Below, in pieces: positions 1-10,300 of a stretch of DNA of 64,000 bases. The DNA is from Brevipalpus yothersi. Taxonomy: Eukaryota; Arthropoda; Arachnida; Trombidiformes; Tenuipalpidae. The translations under genes and the position numbers were made by a program. Numbering within the stretch: position 1 is the first letter of the stretch; each line of letters begins with the position of its first letter. The stretch is from assembly GCA_003956705.1 (NCBI GenBank), contig QZCP01000129.1, positions 15,376-79,375 on the forward strand. Direction: 5' to 3'. A model generated the notes under the pieces. The model did not search any database and was not told the origin of the DNA. It was given only the letters and a program-made list of their open reading frames with translations.

Positions 1-1281
1 GAACGAAGAGGAATCTTCAATCGAATAAAATCGATAATGATCATCACATGTACATTTGGAAGAAAGGAGGAGTTACAATTGTTGAAAGTATAAGAGAGGG
101 CGGACAAACGAATTGATTGCGAAATTCAATAAGAATAATAATCGATTATTATTGTATTGACATTATGCGTAGACATACTGTACACACTAACTCATGTAAG
201 TGGAAATAGTTTAGACTATCATTAGGGTTTGAATGGAAAATCAATTTTCGTCATTCGAATTGCCTTGACCACATATTTCAGGTAATGAATGGTGTTCTAA
301 TCGAATTAATTCGTGATAAGACGATTGTCAGGTGGAGAATAAGTCTTCTGATTTGAATATATGCACCACAATTGAAATTGAAGTTTGATTTTCGTTCATG
401 TCTCGACATCCATTATGATTCGAGTTGTATCAGTGATCTTTTGTCAAATTCTTTTTTTTCGAGAGAGAAGGGAAATTCTAGCTGAGTAATTTTGATTTGT
501 CTTTCGTTTCCAAATCAATGTTATTGACCTGACTCCAGACGATTTTGAGCCTGAATTGTTCATTTATTTATTACAATTATTTTCGGATTTTTCGCACAAT
601 TTGTGTCAAGCTATCTCATAAGAAATGTATAAGTTTCCTCCATTGACTGTATGATATTTTCAATCTCCCGGAAGATATTCTGAGTTTCCCACAGAATGCA
701 TCCATAAGCTCAATGGAAGGTTGTTCAGATGATTGGATATTCTATGAATAATCCAAGAAAATCCATCACCATAGCAAGGGATTTATCCAAAAATGTTACC
801 GCATCATCACCATGTCTTATCTTGTCTCGAAAATGGGATGCATGAAAAGGGTTATCATCACAGGATAGAAATAGACTCAAAATCTGGGTAAACCTATTCA
901 ACACACACACTCACACACACAGGTATAGTCCTTACAGTCCAGATAGCGAAATTGGGTGAACACAGATTTGTTCCTTTTTTTCGCTTCCTTTTCATATCAG
1001 TAATATTGACTTTTTCACCATCAATCCCATAGGAAACTGTGATGCTAGAGTTTCTTCTTCCTTCTCTCTCTCTCTCTCTCTCTCTTCCTTTCTTTCTTTT
1101 CCTCTCTTTCTATTCACATTGAATGTATGTGAGTGTGTAGATGTGTTCATAGCAATCGATATAAGAAAGCGTGAGAGAAAGAGAGATTGTTGAGAATGCT
1201 CTCAACTTGTACCACTTATACGTTAGAAGTACTCACAAGCCCTTGTGGCCCATCTATCTACAGTATATCTGTTCTACTTAC
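1..1281. other. Carbonic anhydrase downstream intron region, no exon seen
   Basis: This stretch lies downstream (minus strand) of the second recognised carbonic anhydrase exon, so it is probably intron. I looked on the minus strand for the expected next exon, which should open with a block like LHLVHWN carrying the third zinc histidine, and did not find it. It is therefore probably beyond the left edge. A (CT)n tract lies near 1063-1086. Nothing else is supported here. Confidence 0.5.
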
Positions 1282-1713
1282 CTCGGAAGCATAATATCGA
1301 CCATCTATTGCATGCTCGGTACCCTTATTAGGCTCACAGCCCCAATGTGCATGGAATTGTTTCAATTGATATCTTTTTTGGCCTTGCAATACTGTTGGAA
1401 ACGAAGAAAGAGAAGGAAGAAGAAAAAGTGAAAAGAGGTGAATAAAATTGAAATGAATGAATGAATGAGAATGATACACAATAAGCGGATTCAAGGATTT
1501 TCTTCCCTAGAAATAACAGTAAGTCAACTTTGTCTCCAAAGGCTATGGATTTGCAAAGCAATTGCTCATTTACATACACACACACACCAACATCTATGCA
1601 AGTAGTGAGTGAACATTTGATGGGAATTTGACTCGCAAAAAAAGCATTCACTGGGCAAAGTGAAGAGAGAAAGAGAAAGAAAAAAAAGGAACAAGTAAAA
1701 AAAGCAATGAAGA

Positions 1714-1771
<58 letters not shown>

Positions 1772-3415
1772 AAAAGGGTGAAGCGAAATATTTACAAAAA
1801 ATGATGAGAAAATAAATCGATCATGTGAAAAGTTCAAAGTTGGCAAAAGCCATATATTATGGAGAGAGAGAGGACGCGTGGAAGTAGAACGGAATAGAGA
1901 ATTCGATTTCGATCTCGTATTTCGACTCAATTGACTTTTTTTTATGCATGAATTTTAGGCAAAATCCACGGGAATCCAGAGCGCCAAGAATCAGAGTGTA
2001 TACTGTAGATATATTGCATGGATATATTGGAAAGTAATGAACAACTCTCTCATTCTCTTCAAACTCAATATTGATTTTCTGTTATGTCTCTGGTTTTTTT
2101 CTTCTTTCTCTCACACCTAATACTATATATCTTGTTAGCTTCTCCTAGGTACAATCGACTATTTATGAATTCATTTTCTCTCTTCCTCTCTTTCCACTGA
2201 CTGTACACATCATCCGCCTTGATTCATTCTATAATGATTTTTCTCGTCAACTATCTTATTCTATTCCTTTCCTTTGGCAAAAAATCATGAATTCATTATT
2301 CCTATTGCCAAATAGGTGAAAGGGTTTAATTTATTCTTACGCTCTGATGGTTCTTTATGTTGATTGTTCATTTTTCATGGAGACAAGAAGAAATGAATAT
2401 TTCTCAGGTGACTTATAAACTTCCATGAAAATTAGCATCAATAAAGGGTAGAAAGAAAATTAAACCTTGGAAAATGGAGAAGAGAAAAAAAGAAATCCTT
2501 GATTGTCAAGCGGAACAGAATGGAAAACAAGAAAATTCAGGACAAATGTGGGAAGTAAGGAAAATTAACTATGGAAAATTTTTTTTTCAATTCCTTTTTT
2601 TCACCTAGAATAGTGCATGCATGTGTGTGTGTGTGTTGTGTATCCATTTTTATGATGAATATCACAGGAAAAACAAAAAATTCGAGGCATGAAAAGAGGT
2701 GTGGGTGTATGTGAGTGTGTGTGTGAGATATCATCATTATCATTACACTCGAGTTTCAATTATTTTTCCATTATATCCAAAATAAACAAATCATTACACA
2801 AGTATCCGTATGATTAAAGCTCAATTGTGTGTGTGTTTAAGTTACTTTGATGCTGATAAAAAAATATGATGAAGGACTTGTTTTCGAAAACTCTGATTAA
2901 ATATGATATCTTCTCGTCTGGATTGTATTTAACTAGTATGAATTTTTTTTTCCTCGAATCAATTGGAAAATTATGGTGTGAAAAAATTTTTTTCCGAGCG
3001 CAAAAGTCCGAGTAAGAATGAGTCAGCCAGATGACAAATTTTCAGCTGTACATCACTTTTCCTGGTGATGGGTATCATTTCCTCTGTTTCCGAAAAAAAA
3101 GAGAAAAAGGCTCATGATTAACTTACCACACTTTTCATCTACTGGCGAAGGAATTGAGACCATCCATGCTTCACCAGTGTTGGTGAGTTCAGCTTTCTCG
3201 ATCTTTTGCGGATATTTCCATACATATTTGTTGACCACATCTTTTGGTACACATTTGAGGCAAGAATTTTTGATTATATTGATAGGAGATTGTCTTTCAC
3301 CAGTCAAAAGTGGAACATCACATAAGGCACAATTCGAAATATCGTTATTATTATTTTTTTCATTATTATTTGTATCAAATTCGCTTACAATAACATCATT
3401 TTTATTAGAACTCAT
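1282..3415 (-). CDS. Alpha-carbonic anhydrase, 5' part (two exons, continues off the left edge)
   Basis: Zinc enzyme for reversible CO2 hydration. Exon A is 3127-3415 (ATG at 3415, donor GTAAGT) and exon B is 1282-1391 (acceptor ...CCAACAG, donor GTAAGT). Both junctions are phase 1 where they meet, giving 133 residues that stop at a phase-0 donor, so the C-terminal half lies outside the window. Residues 41-47 read RQSPINI, 78-86 LTNTGEAWM, and 105-115 QLKQFHAHWGC. The latter holds two of the three zinc ligands (His110, His112); GTEH at 120-123 and ASE at 131-133 are also family blocks. The third ligand is expected in the next exon. The pattern resembles cytosolic CAH1/CA2-type enzymes, and no signal peptide is seen. 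Two features are odd: an Asn-rich leader (residues 1-26) replaces the usual Trp-containing N-terminus, and Glu82 sits where CA II has its proton-shuttle His64. An extra 5' exon cannot be excluded. Family call strong; isoform uncertain. Confidence 0.87.
1392..3126 (-). other. Carbonic anhydrase intron 1
   Basis: This intron of 1,735 bases lies between the two carbonic anhydrase exons. It carries a pure (GA)n run at 1719-1768, short GT/CA runs near 2620-2640 and 2700-2730, and homopolymer T/A tracts. The long reading frames here are products of the dinucleotide repeat. No nested gene was recognised. Confidence 0.7.
1719..1768. repeat. (GA)n microsatellite, about 50 bp
   Basis: A pure GA dinucleotide run inside carbonic anhydrase intron 1. 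It creates a spurious poly(Ser-Leu) reading frame on the minus strand. Confidence 0.95.
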
Positions 3416-3698
3416 TTTCGAAAGTATGTGTGTGTGTGTGAGAGAGAGAAAGAGAACGAGAGCGAGAGAGAGAGACAAGAGAAAGAGTGATAAAACGGAC
3501 CACTTACAAAGTATATATATATATATAAACGCTGCTTTAATTCACAGAGGGAAAAAATTTTTCAACATATGATGATGGTGATATATACATTTACACATGT
3601 ACACACACTACACCACACATCAACATCTACTACTTACTTTATGGCAGCAAAAGCTAGAATACCGACAAGGACCATGATTTTTTTGTGTATATATATAT

Positions 3699-3870
3699 AC
3701 TTTCTCTCTCTCTCCTCTCTCTCCTCTCTCTTTCTCTCTCTTACTCTTTCTCTTTCTCTTAGTCTCTTCTCTTACTCTTTCTCATGCTCTCTCTCTCTCT
3801 TCTCTCTCTCTCTTCTCTCTCTGTCTTCTCTCTCTTTTCTCTCTCTTCTCTTTCTCATGCTCTCTCTCTC
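3699..3870. repeat. Imperfect CT-rich low-complexity block
   Basis: About 170 bases are almost pure pyrimidine on the plus strand, built from CTCTCT, CTTTCT and CTTCTCT units with a few interruptions. It lies upstream of both the carbonic anhydrase and Ral start codons. Confidence 0.9.
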
Positions 3871-3971
3871 CAAAAAATACTGGAGCATGTACACCAATCC
3901 CTTTAAACAGACAACACACACACACACACGTATCTTACGCAATCAGTAACATTGAATCGTGCGCCTTTTTT

Positions 3972-3981
3972 TGATTGGCTG
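3972..3981 (-). promoter_or_regulatory. Inverted CCAAT box upstream of Ral
   Basis: The plus strand reads TGATTGGCTG, which is CAGCCAATCA on the minus strand, a good NF-Y-type CCAAT motif. The identical 10-mer occurs upstream of GMPPB (45971-45980). Function is inferred from the motif and its position only. Confidence 0.35.
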
Positions 3982-4587
3982 CCACCACAAACACAGGCGA
4001 TAGTGGCGCTTCACAAGTAGCGCCACAGTCGTATTGTTTACCATTATCCAGTAGCGACACCTATAAGTGTAGGATGTATACTAGATTGGCGAGCTTTTTG
4101 CTGCTCATTGCAAGGAAGAAGCAAAAATCAATTGAACACATCTTCTCGATCATCTTGACTCTCTCTTCACTTGTGGCTTGGCTTTTCATGTATGTATCAT
4201 CATTCATCCGAAAACGACCTCGCCTCTCTTCTTTCTCTATCTTGTTGGTTTTTTTTGTTGGTGAATAAAATGTTTGTTTAAAATATAAATCGCCATTTTT
4301 TTCCGGACTCGACCATTATCATCATCTTTGACATCGTTCCATAATTAGATAGTTTTCACCATCAAATTCAATCATTGATCGATTGATACCATTTTCTCTC
4401 TTTGTTTGTTGGTGTTGTGTGTGTAAGTGTATATGATATGTACACATAACGTGTATTGGATCGGCTTGGTGAAACATTGAGCCACTTAATGACTTTTTGT
4501 TTGTTCGTAAACTGTAAATTGTAATTGTGTGTGTGTGTGTATATGTGGACTGATCATTGAGTCAATCGACCGATCAATCAATCAATC

Positions 4588-5226
4588 ATGGATGGTAATG
4601 TACCTGTATTAAAGATTATTATGGTCGGTACCGGTGGTGTAGGCAAATCGGCATTGACATTACAATTTATGTATGATGAATTTGTGGAAAATTATGAGCC
4701 TACCAAAGCTGATTCATATCGTAAACAAGTGCGTATTGATGGCTTTATTGATTATCATCAAATGACCAAGCGAAGTGGTGATAATGAAGTTATGGTTGAT
4801 ATACTGGATACTGCTGGACAAGAAGATTACGCTGCCATAAGAGATAATTATTTTCGAAGTGGTGAAGGATTTTTATGTGTTTTCTCGATCACCGAAGCGG
4901 AAAGTTATGCTGCTATACGAGATTTTCGTGAACAAATATTGAGAGTTAAAGGTGATGATGTCAACATACCCTTCCTTTTAGTTGGTAATAAAGCGGATCT
5001 CGAAGAGAGGCGAGTAGTAAGCAAGGAAGAAGCTCAAAAGTTGGCTGACTCATGGAATGTGCCTTATATTGAAACAAGTGCGAAAACAAGAATGAATGTT
5101 GATACAATATTCAATCATTTATTGAAGGACATCTACACAAAAAAGATAGCCGATGCTCAAACTAGTAATGGTACTAAAGCGAAGAAACCCAAAAAGAGGA
5201 AGAAAACAAAGTGTTCACTTGTTTGA
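4588..5226 (+). CDS. Ral: Ras-like small GTPase Ral, with an insert between the switch regions
   Basis: A single-exon gene of 212 residues. Ral is a membrane-bound GTPase that signals to the exocyst and to RalBP1. The P-loop GTGGVGKS is at 14-21, the Ral effector stretch [11 protein letters not shown] at 36-46, [13 protein letters not shown] at 74-86, NKAD near 130, and ETSAK near 157. The Ral-type switch I and the [12 protein letters not shown] stretch separate it from Ras and Rap. The C-terminus has a polybasic run ([10 protein letters not shown]) and ends CSLV, a CAAX box, so prenylation is expected. Oddity: about 13 extra residues (roughly 53-65, with HQMTKRSGD at 57-65) sit between beta-2 and beta-3 and are absent from vertebrate RALA. 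The underlying 39 bases contain no usable intron, so the insert should be translated. The gene is intronless. The start is the first ATG before the conserved domain. Confidence 0.97.
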   Translation: MDGNVPVLKIIMVGTGGVGKSALTLQFMYDEFVENYEPTKADSYRKQVRIDGFIDYHQMTKRSGDNEVMVDILDTAGQEDYAAIRDNYFRSGEGFLCVFSITEAESYAAIRDFREQILRVKGDDVNIPFLLVGNKADLEERRVVSKEEAQKLADSWNVPYIETSAKTRMNVDTIFNHLLKDIYTKKIADAQTSNGTKAKKPKKRKKTKCSLV

Positions 5227-5468
5227 TATACCCAAAATTTGCTTCACACAAAATGTTTCGGAAAATTTTGGATTCCAAAAAGAGGAGAAAAGAAAAAAGA
5301 GATAGGGAAAGAGAGGGAGGAAGAGAGAGAGATGAAAAAGAGGGAGAGAGAGATGAATTTCTTCGTCCAGTTGAGTGTGTGTTTCCTAGTTTGCTAACAC
5401 ATGCCACTTTCTCGGTTTTTTGCCACTTATATATTGTATCTTGTGTCCATCAATACAAATCTTTTTCA
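5227..5468. other. Convergent 3' region of Ral and LSM12
   Basis: Only 242 bases separate the two stop codons of these tail-to-tail genes, so their 3' UTRs probably abut or overlap. The first half is GA-rich (about 5278-5355). I see no clear AATAAA on either strand here. Confidence 0.5.
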
Positions 5469-6047
5469 TCATGATTTGCAACTCTTCCAATACTTGTCTA
5501 CCACTTCTTGTGTGTACGAACATGATGTTGTATTTTTGGAATTTTGTTTATCTCCATCCGTTGATCGGCCACCACCTCGAGGACTACAATTTTCGGGCTT
5601 ATACGGTGGCGATATAACAACATCTTTGTTGACAATTATATTTTTACCTTCCCAGGTGACCGCATTTGACATAGTTCGCGTTAGATGTAGAAATACTTGG
5701 AAACCATCATCAGTAACACCCGCTTGAAAAGCTTCCACAAGGCGTCGACGTTCATCGATTGCTTTTCGCTTGCGTTCTTCAATTTTTCTTGTATTAACAA
5801 ACGGTATTAACGGCATATTTGGATCCTCTTTTTTAGGCTCTTTTTTCACATCAATATCGGTCACATTGTGTAGATTAAGAAAATGTACATCACTATGTGT
5901 ACCATTTGATGATGGACACTTGATGCCAAGCACTCGCCGGCCACTTTCGAATGCGATCACTTCACCTTCATACGATTTACCATGACATGAGGTGAGTGTT
6001 ACCGATGAGCCGAGAGCAAATATTGGATCATCATCTTCCTTAATCAT
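5469..6047 (-). CDS. LSM12: LSM12 homolog
   Basis: A single-exon gene of 192 residues starting at ATG 6047. LSM12 has an N-terminal LSm fold that binds RNA or nucleotide and a C-terminal anticodon-binding-like (AD) domain. In flies it joins Ataxin-2 and TYF in translational control; human LSM12 has also been described as an NAADP receptor. The LSm part is residues 1-70 (EGEVIAFESGRRVLGIKCPS at 27-46, then a VHFLNLHNVTDIDV strand at 54-67). The AD part runs from about 85 to 190, with KNIIVNKDVVISPPYKPENC matching the conserved KNIVV..EVVITPPY..ENC block of human LSM12. Length matches the family (human about 195). A short acidic/basic linker lies between the domains. It is convergent with Ral and intronless. 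Confidence 0.94.
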   Translation of the reverse strand: MIKEDDDPIFALGSSVTLTSCHGKSYEGEVIAFESGRRVLGIKCPSSNGTHSDVHFLNLHNVTDIDVKKEPKKEDPNMPLIPFVNTRKIEERKRKAIDERRRLVEAFQAGVTDDGFQVFLHLTRTMSNAVTWEGKNIIVNKDVVISPPYKPENCSPRGGGRSTDGDKQNSKNTTSCSYTQEVVDKYWKSCKS

Positions 6048-7179
6048 TGTTTTGACGAAAATTTCATATAATTCCTATATTAATAATACTAATATAATAT
6101 CAAATTAATAATAATAATAATAATAATAATAAGGGTGACCAGATGAGAGAGAAACAGACACACACACTTGGACAGCGTCTCAGACACACTAGACAAGAGG
6201 GACTGTATATTTTTCTTGCAGATCACGATGGACAGTGAAACACAAATGCAATTTACAAAAATTTGATTAGAACACACATACACACACAGACGGTATCAAT
6301 TGGGCGAATGTGATTGATAATTCGATGAATCAATCAATTGTGTATCAATTGTCAGAATTGGTTGAAGCAATGAATTAATATTATTATTATCATTTCATGG
6401 GAAAAATTTTGCTCAAATCAGTTAAGTGAAGACATGAGTTTAGTGTGTTTCGATTGTGCTGCTATCTGATGGCTGTTACTATGGCTACTGATGTGTCAAC
6501 TTTGTGCATGTTAAAACTGAACTCGAAACGAAAAAAAGTTGAAAATCGAATGCTAATCAGAAAAGGAAGATCGTTGCGTAACGGTAAATGTGATCCATGC
6601 TTAATTGAAGAGTAAGTGTTACTGTGTTTGATCATGATAATGTCTATCGAATCAATATTAGATTATTGATAAGGTACTATTGTTTTGGGAAAATGAGAAG
6701 AGATAAAAGAGAGAGAGAGACGGATGAAGAGTGTGTCAGAAATTATTACAATTTAATTGTTTGTTTCTATCCCAAAATGGGTAGAATGAAATCTCAGTAT
6801 CTTACAGGAACCGCAATTTTTTCCGTATGTTTCATTACAAGTTTTCATAATTTATATTTATATATTTATATATATATATATAGGTGGATAAATTATGGAT
6901 GGGAGGGGGAGGATGAAAATATTCAAATGTTCATTGAATATAATCATGTTTCGATTTTTTCCATTTTTTTAAATAAGCGATCAAGGATGAGTATTACAAG
7001 CATCAATGTGGGCATGTATGTTTGTCTCTCGGTTCATGGTAATCAAAACTGAATCATGCTAATGAGATGGCAGGGAACTGGACGCGAGCTATGATGAGCG
7101 AATCAATTTTAATTGAAGAATGATGAGGCTTTGGCTGTGGGGAAGGTGAAAACGTTTCACCATTTGTGGATTCATCATG
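6048..7179. other. Intergenic region between LSM12 and the NOS1AP 3' end
   Basis: This stretch of 1.13 kb holds the LSM12 promoter (minus strand) and the NOS1AP 3' UTR. An (AAT)n run lies at 6106-6131 just upstream of the LSM12 start, and a short TA run near 6865-6882. No further coding exon could be supported. Confidence 0.5.
6106..6131. repeat. (AAT)n microsatellite
   Basis: Trinucleotide AAT/ATA run of about 26 bases, 60-85 bases upstream of the LSM12 start codon. Confidence 0.9.
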
Positions 7180-7307
7180 TCAGGTACCATTGAATAGATC
7201 AGCTAAAATCGATGGTGAAGCTGATATCTTGCTAGTTGGACATGATGGAGGCGTTAATATGCCAAAAGATGGTGCAAATGGTGGTGATGACGTTTGGGAT
7301 GAGAGAT
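7180..7307 (-). other. NOS1AP: NOS1AP exon 6 (predicted terminal coding exon)
   Basis: This 128-base exon has acceptor ...TCTGAAACAG and joins exon 5 in phase 1 to give a Ser/Pro-rich tail of 42 residues ending FNGT and a TGA. Support is the splice acceptor, matching phase and absence of stops. It has no strong family signature, so it is the weakest part of the model. Confidence 0.6.
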
Positions 7308-10300
7308 CTGTTTCAGATAACACAAGAAACGTGAATTAGCAAAACATGATAAAATTAGAATTCAATTGAATGAAATGGAAAAAATCAAACAATGAGCGAA
7401 AATCTGAAAGTTCATTTTTTCGCTAAAAAATAGATTTTAGCTTCTGAAGAAGAAACATTTTAGCAATTCAGCATCTCAACTTCGCCTCTGTAGCCTTCAA
7501 TCAATCGTTTCTAATGCTCGAAATACTATTTTACCTGATGAAAAAAGTGAATCTTTTGCTGGTGAATTCAGGAACAATGAATCTGGCTTGGAAACAAATC
7601 CATTAACCATACTGTTTGCACTCATTGAATCACCACTAGTTGATTTAATGAAATCAGGCCTCTGTGGACGATTAGACTTGATGCTATTGATCAATTTATC
7701 TTCCACATCTTTCATCGAGCCATTTTGAATGAATTTTCCAATTATTTCTACAATCTTCTCCTGATTAGATTCCATACAAGCTATCCGATCCACTAACAAT
7801 TGAAGCTTATCTTCCAGTGAATGTAGAACATCCATCAATCGATCACTTTGACTATTCGATGAATCTATGAATGGATTGGATACTTCATTGGTGTCCAAAT
7901 TATTTCTCCTCGTCAATTGTGTACAGTGACTCTTGCTTGTTTCATTGCAAATCCTATTGTTATTGTTGTTATTATTCTTTTCGAAATCTTTCACATCATC
8001 ATCCGGCGGTTGATCAATATTTATCAATGGTGATGATAAACTTGGACTTTCTGATCGATTCTTCAATCCCAATGGACTTGTCATGGGAGATGATGAAGAA
8101 TTAACATGATTATTTTCCTTTCTTGATGGACTACGATTGCCTGAATTGATATCATCGGTAGTTAATTCGGTTTCATCGGCAATATTCGCATCCTTCTCCT
8201 TCAATTGGAGAGATTCAGACTCTTCATCATTGGCTTGATTATTTGTGAACGATACGCTCAATTTATGGCAAACTTCAAATGCTTGTCCAATAGTGCGAAC
8301 GATTCGCATCGCGGTAGACTGTGGTGATAATAAAAAAAAATAATAATGATATAAAGGAGTGAAAAATTTTGAATTATATGCAAGGAATCTCTCGAGTGTA
8401 TACTTTGAGGAGAAAATTTTATTGAAGACTTAATTTGAATGTAAATTAGGGATGAAAATGAAGACGAAAAAGGAAAAGAAGAGAAAGTAGAGGAGAAAGT
8501 AGAGGAGATGAAAATATTTGAATACTCGATGCATAAAAAATAAGGGAGCCCAAAGTAAATTGAATTTGGGTAAAGATTTACTCACTTTTTTTGCTGTTTT
8601 GAACACACAGCATTTGAAAACATTAGATTCTCGAGCGATGTAGGAGAATATCTTCATATCGAGGGAATCATGTGAAACATAGAATATTCTGTTGGGTGGA
8701 GAAGAGAGAAAAAAAGGAAATGAAGAACTTATGAAGTTGGTCAAAAATTTATGTCAAAAGGAAGGATAGACAATATCAGAAAGAAAATGGAAACGCTCAT
8801 AAGTTGAACGATAAAAAGCTACTAGATCTGATAAATTATGTCTTGAGAGAAAAGAAAAGATCCGCTCTAGTTGAGCACTTGAAATATGAGAAATTTTTCT
8901 CTCCAAAGTAATAAAAGATAAAGAGGAAAAAGAATTTCGACAAAAACAAGATGGCCAAACAACTTTATTTCGAAAAGTCATGAATAAAAAATCATTCTTT
9001 GTTATGCTCATCTTTTTCCAACAAAAATATGAGCATATCAGAACAGCTATGATTTCGATTCTCGACTTTATCTTGTTGACAAGTTTTTCTTCCCAACTCG
9101 ATCAACAATCTTAATGCTAAATATTCAGTGGAATACAGATCCCAGTATCTCTCAAGGAACATCTATCAATTCGAATTAATGCCAATATTCGATTGTAAAC
9201 ATCACACTAATCGACTAGAGTAAACAGAATCCAATCAATTTGCTCCATTTTCTATCAACAATTATCGTGAGGAGCTAGTTTTCCCTATTCTCATTAGGAA
9301 TCATGAAATGATGGAGAGTTTACTGTCAGTATGAGAACCTTGTACAACCTTGTATTTTTGTGTGCATGCTTTTTTTATTGATTTGAAGATTCAAACTGTT
9401 TTCCATTAATGACAAACTCTCTATTTTATCCGTTTTCCTATCCGTTGGACATTGTCTGCCAGGATCATTATTAACATCGAACGATTCGTTCATCATGAAA
9501 CGTCATCTGTCACGCGAAATACGATAGGACAAGGACATTGATGTAAGTGTTTGAACAATATTGTAAGGAACTGAAGTTGGTGTAAGAAGAAACTGATCAA
9601 GTGGATTGAAGCTTGACCAAAATTAATCGACTCTCAGTCTTGACCAATCGATGGCCAATTTCCTAATTTTTTTCTGCTTCCAAGTTCAATGCTGCTACTA
9701 TTCTCTAAGATCAATTTACTCTTACTTTCTCTCTCTCTCTTTCTCTATTCTCTCCAAGAATTCATTCTACCATCAAAGCTCCAGCTAGTTATCAGTGGAA
9801 TGAATCTAATGAGAGAAGTGAGATGAAAAGAGAATAAAAGATGTCCAGCAATCATCAGGAAGTAAGCAACAGAGAATCCATGTCTCAGCTTCTTGATATA
9901 CTTTTGCTTCATTCTCATGACATTGACTCTATATATACACGAGCCTATTGTGAGTATCAAATGGCACATGAAATGTGAAGCTTCATCTCAAAAAGCATTG
10001 TATTGGCTTTTTTACCTTAACCTCACACACACACATACACACGCTCACGTCCCATTCTAAGTCATCTTCAATTCTTACATATATATATATATTCTTCAAA
10101 ATACACGTTCTGTTCATACTTATGCAATGCTAGAAGTGTATATCTGAAACTAATACAATTCTTGATTGAAAACTCATCCGCTGATCATGAAATTGATCCA
10201 TTCGAGGTCAAATGATATGATACATTAGCAGTGAAACTAGCTTGTGAACAAGAAACAAGACTAGATGACTAGATTAGTTTCAATATCCTCTGAGGATTCC

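Larger units (their letters stand above)
3416..4587. promoter_or_regulatory. Divergent intergenic region between carbonic anhydrase (-) and Ral (+)
   Basis: This stretch of 1.17 kb separates two start codons that point away from each other, so it should hold both promoters. It contains a long imperfect CT-rich block (about 3699-3870), GT/CA runs at 3426-3440 and 3913-3930, an inverted CCAAT box in TGATTGGCTG (3972-3981), and several short GTAGCGCC/GTGGCGCT-like words at 4003-4055. An open frame at 3975-4268 (+) shows no recognisable protein similarity and I treat it as non-coding. Promoter function is inferred from gene layout. Confidence 0.45.

Noticed and set aside
725..910. Minus-strand frame as the next carbonic anhydrase exon
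   Set aside because: No LHLVHW-like block or third zinc His, and no matching splice acceptor.
1334..1930. 198-codon minus-strand frame
   Set aside because: Mostly a poly(Ser-Leu) product of the GA microsatellite; it overlaps a real carbonic anhydrase exon in another frame.
3975..4268. 97-codon plus-strand frame upstream of Ral
   Set aside because: No family similarity, no splice into Ral; Ral has its own complete start.
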